A stretch of 46,883 nucleotides of DNA from Chryseobacterium gleum (GTDB lineage Bacteria; Bacteroidota; Bacteroidia; Flavobacteriales_D; Crocinitomicaceae): the NCBI GenBank assembly GCA_945902775.1, contig CAMDMY010000011.1:1-46883 (forward strand), given 5' to 3'. The position numbers and the translations under genes are program-made. Below, piece after piece: positions 1-7,728 of the stretch (position 1 is its first letter; each line of letters starts with the position of its first letter). The notes beneath the pieces were generated by a model. That model searched no databases. It was not told the origin of the DNA and saw only the letters and a list, made by a program, of their open reading frames with translations.

Positions 1-876
1 GGTAATTTTATTATTTCCTACAGTAACGAAATCATTTTCGGTAAATAATAAAGGCTCTACTTTTTGTTCTCTTCTTCCTTCTTCTGTTTTCAATCTAACT
101 TGATAAGGAAATAATCCAACTGCTTTTGGTAATCCTTGATTCCATCTACCTTTTTCATCTTTCTCTCTTTCTTCAAGAACACCTGTTGTTGAACTACCAT
201 CTCCTGCAGCAACTAATATATTTTTAAATACTTCCGCTTCTCCGCCTAATGAACGATAAATCTCTAAAGCTCTTTCTTCCACATACTGATTAACTGACTG
301 ATTCATAGCTCTAACAGTTACCAGACGATCATTGTCGTTTAAAAACTGAAAGGACTCTAAAAACGCGTTTTTATCATCAAAAGACAAACCTGGATCTGTA
401 AGATTATCTAATTTTTTATTCGGGACTAATTTTCCATCTTTCTCTTTTACAGCACTTGGAGGTAAATACGTTATTAAAAGTTTCTCAAAGCGAAGGTACT
501 TCGACATATACGGTTCTAATTCTTTCTCTCCTTCTCTTTTCGCATTTAGTACTTTATTTAACTCCCATATCGCCATTTTATTTGCAGCCTCAGCTAACAA
601 ACCTTTTTCGGATTTCGCAATTTCTTCACGACGAATGATTAATATTTCAGGGTTGTATATGATCAACATTTCTATCGAATCATAATTTATTTTTTTATTT
701 GGGAATTTTATTATTGGACCTTTATAATCAAAATATCTACCCATATTGGTATCCAAAATTGGACTTTTCTTAACGATATGAAATAGATAAGCTCTCTCTT
801 CAGGATTTAAATTTTCATCTGTTTGAGCAAAAGAAAAAAGGGGTAAAAATGCAATCAATAATAAAAGTTGCTTCAT
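1..876 (-). CDS. Secreted protein of unknown function (N-terminal part, cut by window edge)
   Basis: An open frame starts with ATG at 876 and runs for 292 codons to the window edge without a stop, so the C-terminus is missing. The N-terminus is a clear Sec signal peptide (MKQLLLLIAFLPLFSFA, then Q18), with the A-Q cleavage pattern common in Bacteroidota. The mature part is hydrophilic and rich in Glu, Lys and Asn, with no membrane segment. I recognise no family. A TACCTTTA box at 918-925 on the same strand could be its -7 promoter element. It is periplasmic or outer-surface by inference. The next gene (1012-2040) lies upstream on the same strand but is separated by a hairpin terminator. Confidence 0.75.
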   Translation of the reverse strand, partial: MKQLLLLIAFLPLFSFAQTDENLNPEERAYLFHIVKKSPILDTNMGRYFDYKGPIIKFPNKKINYDSIEMLIIYNPEILIIRREEIAKSEKGLLAEAANKMAIWELNKVLNAKREGEKELEPYMSKYLRFEKLLITYLPPSAVKEKDGKLVPNKKLDNLTDPGLSFDDKNAFLESFQFLNDNDRLVTVRAMNQSVNQYVEERALEIYRSLGGEAEVFKNILVAAGDGSSTTGVLEEREKDEKGRWNQGLPKAVGLFPYQVRLKTEEGRREQKVEPLLFTENDFVTVGNNKIT

Positions 877-962
877 AAATAAAATAAACAAGTTGATAAT
901 ATAACTCAATTAGGCTTTAAAGGTAACACTTGAAATGAAAAATTCTTTACGATTTCATAAAA

Positions 963-991
963 AAACCGCTCAACTTTTGGTTGAACGGTTT
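963..991 (-). terminator. Intrinsic terminator of the 1012-2040 gene
   Basis: Two 12-nt arms, 963-974 and 980-991, pair with a single G-U position around a 5-nt loop. Read on the minus strand, the stem is followed directly by a run of T. It lies about 20 nt past the stop of the T9SS cargo gene. Confidence 0.8.
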
Positions 992-1011
992 AAAATTAGA
1001 AGTTTATGAAC

Positions 1012-2040
1012 TTATCTTAAAGTAATCTTTTTTGTTGTTTTAACATCATTATTGGAAATAACAACGAAATAAACACCCTTTTCGTTATTAGATAAATCAA
1101 AACTTGAACCATTTAAAACCTTATCTATTGAAGCTACTTCTCTACCAGTTTGATCAATAACAAGAGCTGATGCATTTTCTGAAAAATCTCCTGAAAGTGT
1201 TACAATTCCTTGAGACGGATTTGGATAAACTAAAAAATCTGATACTGAAGTTTCTGTTAAACCAACACCATAAGGATTTACTGAAGACAGAACTAAAGAG
1301 ATATTATTATTAATTAAACCAGCCGATATAGAAATATTTATATGAGAAAAAATGGGTAATTTACTTGTTCCTGAAGTAGAATAATAATCGAATTGAGTCC
1401 TAGTAATTGTTGCAGGAACATTAAGTGTCATGTATAAAAAATTAGTAATAGTTGTTTCTACAACTTTATGCCTAATTACATTTGTAAATGATGTTGGTCC
1501 AGCTAAAATCAATGTTCCTTGACCATCAATTGATGCTGAAATAGTTCCAGTACAAGCAGATCCTTGTGCTGATGTTAATGTTTTATTATAACATGTTCCT
1601 GAGTAAGTATCTGTTAAACTATTCGTTACAGCAAATGGATAATTCATTACTTTTTCTGGATCTATATTAAATTTCACTATAATATCTCCGGAAGTAGCTT
1701 CACGAAATTTAAATCCGTAAGAAGTTCTATCATTGGGAGTTGATCCCCAATAACTTGAAATGAAATTTGGAATTTTAGTCATCTTTGTTGCCAAAATAAA
1801 ACAATTCGTGTCCGGCGTTAAAACAGAAATCGTTTTAGGTGGATTGTTAACCAAAGAATTAAGATTAGAAAAATCCCAAATAACTCCTGTACCATTTGTT
1901 GAACTGAAATTTGAAAATGTAGATAGACATTCATACATTAATCCAGTCTCTCCGATACCCGGTTCATTTAAAGAAGTTAAACTTTGACCATTGGAAAAAG
2001 TTGAAAATAATAAGGATACTAAAAATAGTGTCTTTTTCAT
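1012..2040 (-). CDS. T9SS type A sorting domain-containing secreted protein
   Basis: A 342-residue exported protein. It begins with a signal peptide (MKKTLFLVSLLFSTFSNGQ). Its last ~75 residues form a type IX secretion C-terminal sorting domain: the FLVYPNPSQG start motif, a GREV turn, a GVYFVVI strand and a final KKITLR. The middle ~230 residues are Ser/Thr/Asn-rich and beta-strand-like, with no recognised enzyme domain, so the cargo function is unknown. By family knowledge such proteins cross the outer membrane through T9SS and are released or anchored on the cell surface. A TATGTTTG promoter box lies at 2067-2074 and a terminator at 963-991, so the gene is probably monocistronic. Confidence 0.88.
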   Translation of the reverse strand: MKKTLFLVSLLFSTFSNGQSLTSLNEPGIGETGLMYECLSTFSNFSSTNGTGVIWDFSNLNSLVNNPPKTISVLTPDTNCFILATKMTKIPNFISSYWGSTPNDRTSYGFKFREATSGDIIVKFNIDPEKVMNYPFAVTNSLTDTYSGTCYNKTLTSAQGSACTGTISASIDGQGTLILAGPTSFTNVIRHKVVETTITNFLYMTLNVPATITRTQFDYYSTSGTSKLPIFSHINISISAGLINNNISLVLSSVNPYGVGLTETSVSDFLVYPNPSQGIVTLSGDFSENASALVIDQTGREVASIDKVLNGSSFDLSNNEKGVYFVVISNNDVKTTKKITLR

Positions 2041-2066
2041 AGTTGTTGTTTTCTAAGATTCATTAC

Positions 2067-2074
2067 CAAACATA
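2067..2074 (-). promoter_or_regulatory. -7 promoter element (TATGTTTG) of the 1012-2040 gene
   Basis: The minus strand reads TATGTTTG, an exact match to the Bacteroidota -7 consensus TAnnTTTG, 26 nt before the ATG at 2040. No clear TTG -33 box is visible. Confidence 0.5.
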
Positions 2075-2134
2075 CATAAAAAGATTTAATTACTTTATTT
2101 TTTAACAATTTCATACATTGATAACTTTTTTTAA

Positions 2135-2180
2135 AAAACTTTTTAAACTTTCAATAATTATTGAAAGTTTAAAAAGTTTT
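2135..2180. promoter_or_regulatory. 46-bp perfect palindrome, probable operator of the GbsR/MarR-like regulator
   Basis: Every base from 2135 to 2157 pairs with 2158 to 2180, giving a 46-bp palindrome with no loop and no mismatch, centred on ATAATTAT. Each half carries the repeated core ACTTT. Its right half contains the TTG at 2161-2163 that serves as the -33 box of the downstream promoter, so a dimer bound here would block RNA polymerase. It ends 14 nt before the regulator start codon, the usual place for an autoregulatory operator of MarR-type proteins. Operator function is inferred; the palindrome is seen directly. Confidence 0.75.
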
Positions 2181-2190
2181 ACTATATTTG
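2161..2190 (+). promoter_or_regulatory. Promoter of the gbsR-like operon (TTG-N19-TATATTTG)
   Basis: TTG at 2161-2163 and TATATTTG at 2183-2190 match the Bacteroidota -33/-7 consensus with 19-bp spacing. Only four bases separate the -7 box from the ATG at 2195, so transcription probably starts at or next to the start codon. Confidence 0.72.
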
Positions 2191-2194
2191 ATGT

Positions 2195-2701
2195 ATGGAA
2201 TTCAATGAAGCAAAAGCACAATTTATTCAAACCTGGGGAAAACTAGGAAGTGAATGGGGAATTAACAGAACAATGGCTCAAGTGCACGCTATTCTTTTAA
2301 TCTCTCCAAAACCATTATGTACAGAAGATATAATGGAAGAATTAAATATTTCGAGAGGAAATACAAATATGAATGTTCGAGATCTAATGAATTGGGAATT
2401 AGCATATAAAAAATTAATTCCAGGTGATCGAAAAGAATATTTTGAAGCAGAAAAAGATATTTGGGAGGTCGCTCGAAAAATTATAAAGGAAAGAAAAAAG
2501 CGAGAAGTTGAACCAGTTGTTAAAGTTCTTTCTCAATTAAAACAAATCGATGGCAACAATGAAAATTCGGAAGTAAAAGAATTTACTTCAATGATGGAGC
2601 AATTGGACAGATTTGTGGGAAAGATGGATAAATCAGTTAACCTTTTAATCAATGAAAATGAAAACAAACTCTTTACGCTTCTTTTGAAACTTATGAAATG
2701 A
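2195..2701 (+). CDS. GbsR/MarR family transcriptional regulator
   Basis: A 168-residue DNA-binding protein. Residues ~25-90 look like a winged helix-turn-helix of the GbsR/MarR type, with the recognition helix around ISRGNTNMNVRDL (52-64) followed by a GDRKEYF wing. Residues ~90-168 are long, charged helices suitable for dimerisation. This family represses nearby genes and often responds to a small ligand; the ligand is not evident here. It is the first gene of a four-gene operon, 27 bp before the DCC membrane protein gene. The 46-bp palindrome over its promoter suggests that it represses itself and the operon. No Shine-Dalgarno sequence can exist if the mRNA is leaderless. Confidence 0.87.
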   Translation: MEFNEAKAQFIQTWGKLGSEWGINRTMAQVHAILLISPKPLCTEDIMEELNISRGNTNMNVRDLMNWELAYKKLIPGDRKEYFEAEKDIWEVARKIIKERKKREVEPVVKVLSQLKQIDGNNENSEVKEFTSMMEQLDRFVGKMDKSVNLLINENENKLFTLLLKLMK

Positions 2702-2728
2702 AATAGTATCCATTAAATACAATAGGTT

Positions 2729-3547
2729 ATGAAAAGTTTAAAAGATTACTCACTAATATATGATGACCAATGTCCCTTATGTCAAACATATACAAAAGCA
2801 TTTGTTCTAACAGGAGTTTTAGATAAAAATGGTCGACAGGCTTTTCAAGAAGTCTCTGAAGAAACGTGTACACTAATCGATCGAAAAAGAGCTTGTAATG
2901 AAATCGCTTTGGTGAATCATAAAACGGGAGAAGTGATTTATGGAATTGATAGCATCTTAAAAATTGTCACAACAGTAATCCCATTTTCAAAATATATTTT
3001 TCACTTCCCTCCTATTCACTGGATACTTAAAAAAATGTATTCCTTTATATCTTACAATCGAAAAGTGATTATGCCAAGTAAAAATATAAATGATACTTGC
3101 ACACCCGATTTTAGTTTGAAATATAGAATTTTCTATTTACTATTTACTTGGTCAATAACAGCCTATATTTTAATGCGTTATTCTACCCACTTTTCTCCTT
3201 TAATAAAAGAAAGTTCGTATGGTAGAGAGTTTTTAATTTGTGGTGGACAAATTGTATTTCAATTCATCGTTTTACATAAATTATCAAAAGAAAAACTTTT
3301 TCAATATCTAGGGAATATGATGACCATCTCGTTTGCTGGAGCCATTTTAATTGGACTTTTACAACTTGCGGGAAAACTTTTATCAATCGTTTCAATAAAT
3401 TATTATGTTATCTCATTTTTGGTCGTAGTTTTCTTAATGCTTCTTGAACATCTGCGTCGAGTAAAATTGATGCAACTAACTCTTTTCCCAACCATTACTT
3501 GGGTAATTTATCGAATAATTGTTTTACTAATACTAATTGCATTATGA
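2729..3547 (+). CDS. DCC family (DUF393) thiol-disulfide protein with five predicted membrane segments
   Basis: A 272-residue protein with two parts. The N-terminal ~115 residues carry the DCC family signature: YDDQCPLC at 11-18, with the CxxC at C15 and C18 in a thioredoxin-like context. The C-terminal half has about five hydrophobic stretches (near 133-149, 168-183, 196-215, 222-239 and 252-271), so the redox domain is tethered to the inner membrane. Family members are predicted thiol-disulfide oxidoreductases, but the substrate is unknown. The stop overlaps the next gene's start as ATGA, which indicates translational coupling with the TIGR01777 protein. Confidence 0.8.
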   Translation: MKSLKDYSLIYDDQCPLCQTYTKAFVLTGVLDKNGRQAFQEVSEETCTLIDRKRACNEIALVNHKTGEVIYGIDSILKIVTTVIPFSKYIFHFPPIHWILKKMYSFISYNRKVIMPSKNINDTCTPDFSLKYRIFYLLFTWSITAYILMRYSTHFSPLIKESSYGREFLICGGQIVFQFIVLHKLSKEKLFQYLGNMMTISFAGAILIGLLQLAGKLLSIVSINYYVISFLVVVFLMLLEHLRRVKLMQLTLFPTITWVIYRIIVLLILIAL

Positions 3548-4470
3548 AAACTTATAAAAAAATAGTTCTATTAGGTGGAACAGGACAAATTGGAAAAGCA
3601 TTAATTCGTTTTTACAAAGACAAAGCGATCGAAATAAATGTCTTCACAAGAGGTTTATCAAGAAGTGAAGGAAATGTAAATTATTACAATTGGAATGGAG
3701 AAAGTTTGACAGAATATGTGAATCAATTCGAAGAAGTGGATGTACTCATTAATCTTGTCGGAAAAAATGTAAATTGTCGTTACACTGAAGAAAATAAAAA
3801 GGAAATAGTTGATTCACGAACGAAATCTGTTATCGCTCTTTCTGAAGTTATAAGTAAAGTTTCTACTCCTCCTAAAATTTGGATTCAAGCAGCATCCGCA
3901 ACAATATATAGACATTCTGAAGACCAAGAAATGACAGAAAAGAATGGAAAAATTGGAGAAGGGTTTTCCGTTGAAGTTTGTAAGAAATGGGAAGCAACAT
4001 TTGAAAAAGAAATTCAACAATTTCCAAGTATTCGAAAAGTAATTCTGCGAACAAGTATTGTATTGAGTGAGAATGAAGGCGCCTTTCCACGATTAAAAAC
4101 GATGACAAAATTTGGACTTGGAGGAAAACAAGGAAATGGACGTCAAATGGTAAGCTGGATTCACGAAGGAGATGTTGTCGGAATAATCGATTTTATTATC
4201 AAAAACGATTCAATAAGCGGTACTTTCAATTGCACTTCACCTCACCCAATTACAAATCAACTATTTATGAAACAACTTCGCCAATCATTAAAAGTAGCAT
4301 TTGGACTTCCTGCACCAAAAACTTTACTTGAAATTGGTGCTTTGATTATTGGAACAGAAACGGAGCTAATTTTAAAAAGTAGATGGGTAATTCCTGAAAA
4401 ATTAATTGAATTGGGATATCAATTTGAATACCCAACGATTGAAAAAGCATTTAACAACTTAAAACACTGA
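3544..4470 (+). CDS. TIGR01777 family epimerase/oxidoreductase
   Basis: A 308-residue NAD(P)-binding protein of the extended SDR type. The start is taken at 3544, where the ATG overlaps the previous stop codon as ATGA. This places the glycine-rich cofactor loop GGTGQIG at residues 11-17. Further family features are the LINLVGKNV strand, the DSRTKS segment, the ASATIYR region and a C-terminal ~60-residue domain containing GLPAPKTLLEIGA. The family is annotated as nucleoside-diphosphate-sugar epimerase-like, but no substrate is established. An upstream in-frame start at 3499 would overlap the DCC gene more and is less likely. It is the third gene of the operon. Confidence 0.87.
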   Translation: MKTYKKIVLLGGTGQIGKALIRFYKDKAIEINVFTRGLSRSEGNVNYYNWNGESLTEYVNQFEEVDVLINLVGKNVNCRYTEENKKEIVDSRTKSVIALSEVISKVSTPPKIWIQAASATIYRHSEDQEMTEKNGKIGEGFSVEVCKKWEATFEKEIQQFPSIRKVILRTSIVLSENEGAFPRLKTMTKFGLGGKQGNGRQMVSWIHEGDVVGIIDFIIKNDSISGTFNCTSPHPITNQLFMKQLRQSLKVAFGLPAPKTLLEIGALIIGTETELILKSRWVIPEKLIELGYQFEYPTIEKAFNNLKH

Positions 4471-4472
4471 TT

Positions 4473-5198
4473 ATGAGTATATCATTTCTAAAAGCCGAAT
4501 GGAGAAAATTAGCCATTGCAAATTATGAAGTTTCTCCAGAAATTCTAAAAAAATACTTACCCGCCTATACCGAATTGGATAGTTGGAATGGAAAATATTA
4601 TGTTAGTCTGATTGGTTTTATGTTTTTAAACACTAAAATGCTCGGACTAAAAATTCCGTTTCACATCAACTTCGAGGAAGTAAATCTTCGTTTTTATGTG
4701 AAATTTAAGGAAGGAGAAAAATGGAAAAGAGGTGTTGTCTTCATAAAGGAATTGGTTCCTAAAAAAGCACTTACAATTGTTGCCAACACTTTATACAAAG
4801 AACATTATCAAGCAGTTCCAATGAATCATTCATGGGAAATTGATAAAGAAGCAATTGCAGTTGAATATGGTTGGAAAATAAATTCCGAACTTCAAACTTT
4901 TTCACTTCAAGCAGAAAATAAATTAATAGAAATTCCCGAAGGTAGTGAAGCTGAATTCATCACAGAACACTATTGGGGCTATACTAAAGTAAGTGATTCA
5001 AAAACATATGAATACGAAGTCAGACATCCTAGATGGAACACCTACCCGGTTAAAAATCATTCTATTAAAGTCGACTTTGAAAAAGTCTATGGTTCCGATT
5101 TTGCATTTTTAAATTCTCAAGAACCTGTTTCAGTCATGTTAGCAGAAGGTTCTGAAATTTCGGTTGAAAACAAAAAGAATATTTCAAAATTTCACTAA
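4473..5198 (+). CDS. DUF2071 family protein (YqjF-like)
   Basis: A 241-residue soluble protein beginning 2 bp after the previous stop. It fits the DUF2071/YqjF family, related in fold to acetoacetate decarboxylase: an N-terminal LPAYTELDSWNGKYYVSLIGF block, then VNLRFYVKF, RGVVFIKELVPKKA, and a closing HWGYTK-like segment (EHYWGYTK). Its biochemical function is unknown. As the last gene of the gbsR-like operon it is presumably co-regulated with the DCC and TIGR01777 proteins. No terminator hairpin is obvious in the ~100 bp downstream. Confidence 0.8.
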   Translation: MSISFLKAEWRKLAIANYEVSPEILKKYLPAYTELDSWNGKYYVSLIGFMFLNTKMLGLKIPFHINFEEVNLRFYVKFKEGEKWKRGVVFIKELVPKKALTIVANTLYKEHYQAVPMNHSWEIDKEAIAVEYGWKINSELQTFSLQAENKLIEIPEGSEAEFITEHYWGYTKVSDSKTYEYEVRHPRWNTYPVKNHSIKVDFEKVYGSDFAFLNSQEPVSVMLAEGSEISVENKKNISKFH

Positions 5199-5233
5199 AA
5201 CTATTAAAACCGTTAGATTTAATTTCAACTCAC

Positions 5234-5265
5234 TTTGAAAACATTAAGGAAATTTTCTACCTTTA
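5234..5265 (+). promoter_or_regulatory. Promoter of the amino-acid permease gene (TTTG-N20-TACCTTTA)
   Basis: TTTG at 5234-5237 and TACCTTTA at 5258-5265 match the Bacteroidota promoter with 20-bp spacing; the last base of the -7 box is A instead of G. The start codon at 5304 follows after a leader of roughly 35 nt. Confidence 0.62.
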
Positions 5266-5303
5266 GGATCTTATAAATCATAGACATAGAACTATAATAC
5301 AAT

Positions 5304-7238
5304 ATGAGTTTTAGCAATTTATTTCGAAAAAAAAACGTTCAAGATATTTTAAACCAAGTTGATAAAGACAATGCAGAAGGTCACGGATCACTTGGTAAGC
5401 ACTTAGGCGTAAAAGATTTAGCAGCTTTTGGAATTGCAGCAATTATAGGTGCAGGAATATTTAGTACGATTGGTAAAGCGAGTTCAGATGGGGGACCTGC
5501 TGTTGTTTTTCTGTTCTTATTTACTGCCATTGCGTGTGGATTTGCTGCTTTCGCCTATGCTGAATTTGCTTCAATGGTTCCTGTTTCTGGAAGTGCATAT
5601 ACTTATTCATATGTTGCTTTCGGTGAAATAATAGCTTGGATTATTGGTTGGGCCTTGATAATGGAATATGCAATTGGCAATATCACCGTCGCCATTTCAT
5701 GGAGTGATTATTTCACAGGATTACTAAAAAGCATGCATATTCAACTCCCTCAGTGGATTCAAATGGATTATTTTTCGGCTTATAACGGCTATCAAGAAGC
5801 TGTAAATCTGATGAAAAGTGGAAAAGTATTTGAAAAATTAGCTCCTAATCTACAAGAAGCCTTTACTGCTTGGAAAACGGCACCTTCAATTGGTTCATTC
5901 CATATAGTTGCCGATATTCCTGCCCTGATGATTATTGTCCTAATAACAGCTTTGGTTTACCGTGGAATGAAAGAATCTAGAAATGCCAGTAACTTAATGG
6001 TTGTCATTAAATTAGCGATTATTTTGTTAGTCATTGCTGTTGGTGTTTTTTATGTGGATACTGATAATTGGAATCCGTTTGCTCCGAATGGTGTATCAGG
6101 AATTTTAAAAGGAATTTCTGCTGTTTTCTTCGCTTACATAGGGTTTGACGCTATTTCTACAACTGCTGAAGAATGCAAAGATCCACAACGTGATTTACCT
6201 AGAGGAATGATGTGGGCAATAATTATCTGCACAGTTCTATATATAATTATAGCTTTGGTTTTAACTGGAATGGTTCATTATTCAGAATTAAATGTAGGAG
6301 ATCCATTGGCTTTTGTTTTTGATAAATTGAACTTAAAATGGATGTCAGGAATTATTGCTGTAAGTGCTGTAATTGCAATGGCAAGTGTATTGTTAGTTTT
6401 TCAAATGGGACAACCAAGAATCTGGATGAGTATGAGTCGTGATGGCTTGTTGCCAAAAAAGTTTTCTAAAATTCACCCTAAATTTAAAACTCCATCTTTT
6501 GCTACTATCGTTGTAGGTTTTGTGGTAGCTGTTCCAGCTCTATTCTTAAATCTAACAATGGTTACTGATTTGTGCAGTATTGGAACATTATTCGCCTTTG
6601 TTGTAGTTTGCGCAGGTGTTTTAGTTCTTCAAAACAAACCAAATATTCCAAGAGGGAAATTTAAAACTCCCTATTTAAATGGAAAATATTTTATGCCTAT
6701 TCTGCTAGTAGGAACGATTATCTTTGCTTTCACTTATAATAAAGAAGCTACTTTTCACTTCCTAAAAAACGAGAAAGAAATACTGCAACCAACCGATTTA
6801 CTAACTTCTATAAATCAATCAGAAGCATTAGGTATTAAAGGGGAATTAGCGGTTATAGATAGTGTCAAATTCGCAAAAAATGACAACGATGTTGAAACCT
6901 ATCTTACATCATTAGATGAAAAAGAATACATTAAAACATTACACAAATTACAATTAAAAGAGTCTGTAATATATGAATCAGGTTTTGATTTGTTTTCTCA
7001 TAAAATTCCATTGTATATTTTCTTTTTGATTTCGATTATTTTAACAATTTTATCTATCACTCATAATTTATCTCTTATCCCAATGCTAGGACTAGTAAGT
7101 TGCTTGTATATGATGAGTGAATTGGGAGTTTCAAATTGGATTGGTTTTGGAATTTGGTTATTCGTTGGATTGATAGTTTATTTTGGTTATTCACGAAAGA
7201 ATAGTAAGTTGGAGGTTAAAATAGACACTAGACTTTAG
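5304..7238 (+). CDS. APC family amino-acid permease
   Basis: A 644-residue polytopic inner-membrane transporter. The N-terminal motif HGSLGKHLG followed by FGIAAIIGAGIFSTIG is the signature of cationic amino-acid transporter-type APC permeases. Conserved blocks include AFAYAEFASMVPVSGSAY and AVFFAYIGFDAISTTAEE. About twelve hydrophobic segments are visible. A hydrophilic ~80-residue insert (about residues 480-562) separates the penultimate helices and makes the protein longer than a typical ~460-500-residue permease. The substrate is likely an amino acid but cannot be specified. The C-terminal codons run into a short direct repeat at 7222. Confidence 0.88.
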   Translation: MSFSNLFRKKNVQDILNQVDKDNAEGHGSLGKHLGVKDLAAFGIAAIIGAGIFSTIGKASSDGGPAVVFLFLFTAIACGFAAFAYAEFASMVPVSGSAYTYSYVAFGEIIAWIIGWALIMEYAIGNITVAISWSDYFTGLLKSMHIQLPQWIQMDYFSAYNGYQEAVNLMKSGKVFEKLAPNLQEAFTAWKTAPSIGSFHIVADIPALMIIVLITALVYRGMKESRNASNLMVVIKLAIILLVIAVGVFYVDTDNWNPFAPNGVSGILKGISAVFFAYIGFDAISTTAEECKDPQRDLPRGMMWAIIICTVLYIIIALVLTGMVHYSELNVGDPLAFVFDKLNLKWMSGIIAVSAVIAMASVLLVFQMGQPRIWMSMSRDGLLPKKFSKIHPKFKTPSFATIVVGFVVAVPALFLNLTMVTDLCSIGTLFAFVVVCAGVLVLQNKPNIPRGKFKTPYLNGKYFMPILLVGTIIFAFTYNKEATFHFLKNEKEILQPTDLLTSINQSEALGIKGELAVIDSVKFAKNDNDVETYLTSLDEKEYIKTLHKLQLKESVIYESGFDLFSHKIPLYIFFLISIILTILSITHNLSLIPMLGLVSCLYMMSELGVSNWIGFGIWLFVGLIVYFGYSRKNSKLEVKIDTRL

Positions 7239-7269
7239 ATATTAGACACTAGATGTTAGAAGTTAGAAA
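7222..7269. repeat. Short direct repeats (TAGACACTAGA units)
   Basis: TAGACACTAGAC at 7222-7233 and TAGACACTAGAT at 7243-7254 are 21 bp apart, followed by two shorter TTAGAAGTTAGAAA-type units. The first copy encodes the last residues of the permease (IDTRL). Similar TTAGA-rich tracts occur between genes in other Flavobacteriales; a link to them is an impression. Confidence 0.55.
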
Positions 7270-7294
7270 TTAATTGAGTAGTATTTTTATTTGT

Positions 7295-7621
7295 ATGAAA
7301 AGATCATTCAAAGCCTATTTATTTGATTTGAAGTACGTTTTACTAGTTGTATTACTAGTGATTTCATTTTTGATTTCCTTATTTACTTTTACCAAAACAA
7401 CGTGTGCTAAAATAGTAGATGAATCAAGCATTAATAGCTGCACCACAATTGTTTACCAATTTGAAGTCAATCAAAAAATTAAACAAGGAAGTATGGATGC
7501 TGGTATTCTAAAAAAAGATATATCATTCAAATCAATGCAGAAAATGGAATGTGTTGAAATTAAATATTCAAAACTACTACCAAATATTAATTGGATCAGC
7601 GATCAAAGAATTATAGAGTAA
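7295..7621 (+). CDS. Small single-pass membrane protein of unknown function
   Basis: A 108-residue protein starting with ATG at 7295; a TTG seven codons upstream is a less likely start. Residues ~11-33 form one strongly hydrophobic segment (VLLVVLLVISFLISLFTF), with positive residues before it, so the N-terminus is probably inside and the ~75-residue remainder periplasmic. Two cysteines (in TTCAKIV and INSCTT) could form a disulfide outside the membrane. No family is recognised. It lies 56 bp after the permease and could be co-transcribed with it, but the intervening repeats make this uncertain. Confidence 0.6.
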   Translation: MKRSFKAYLFDLKYVLLVVLLVISFLISLFTFTKTTCAKIVDESSINSCTTIVYQFEVNQKIKQGSMDAGILKKDISFKSMQKMECVEIKYSKLLPNINWISDQRIIE

Positions 7622-7699
7622 ATAATTCACAACCATCAACTTAATTAATATTCTTCCATTATTCCCTTTAAAAATTTAGAAAAATTCTGTTTTTTTCCC

Positions 7700-7707
7700 T
7701 ACTTTTG
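7700..7707 (+). promoter_or_regulatory. -7 promoter element (TACTTTTG) of ffh
   Basis: TACTTTTG is an exact TAnnTTTG match 21 nt before the ffh ATG at 7729. No good TTG box is seen at the expected upstream distance. Confidence 0.5.
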
Positions 7708-7728
7708 CAGTATTAAAATTGAAAAATT

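Noticed and set aside
3499-3543. Earlier start for the TIGR01777 gene
   Set aside because: It would overlap the DCC gene by about 49 nt; the ATGA overlap at 3544 gives the normal family N-terminus.
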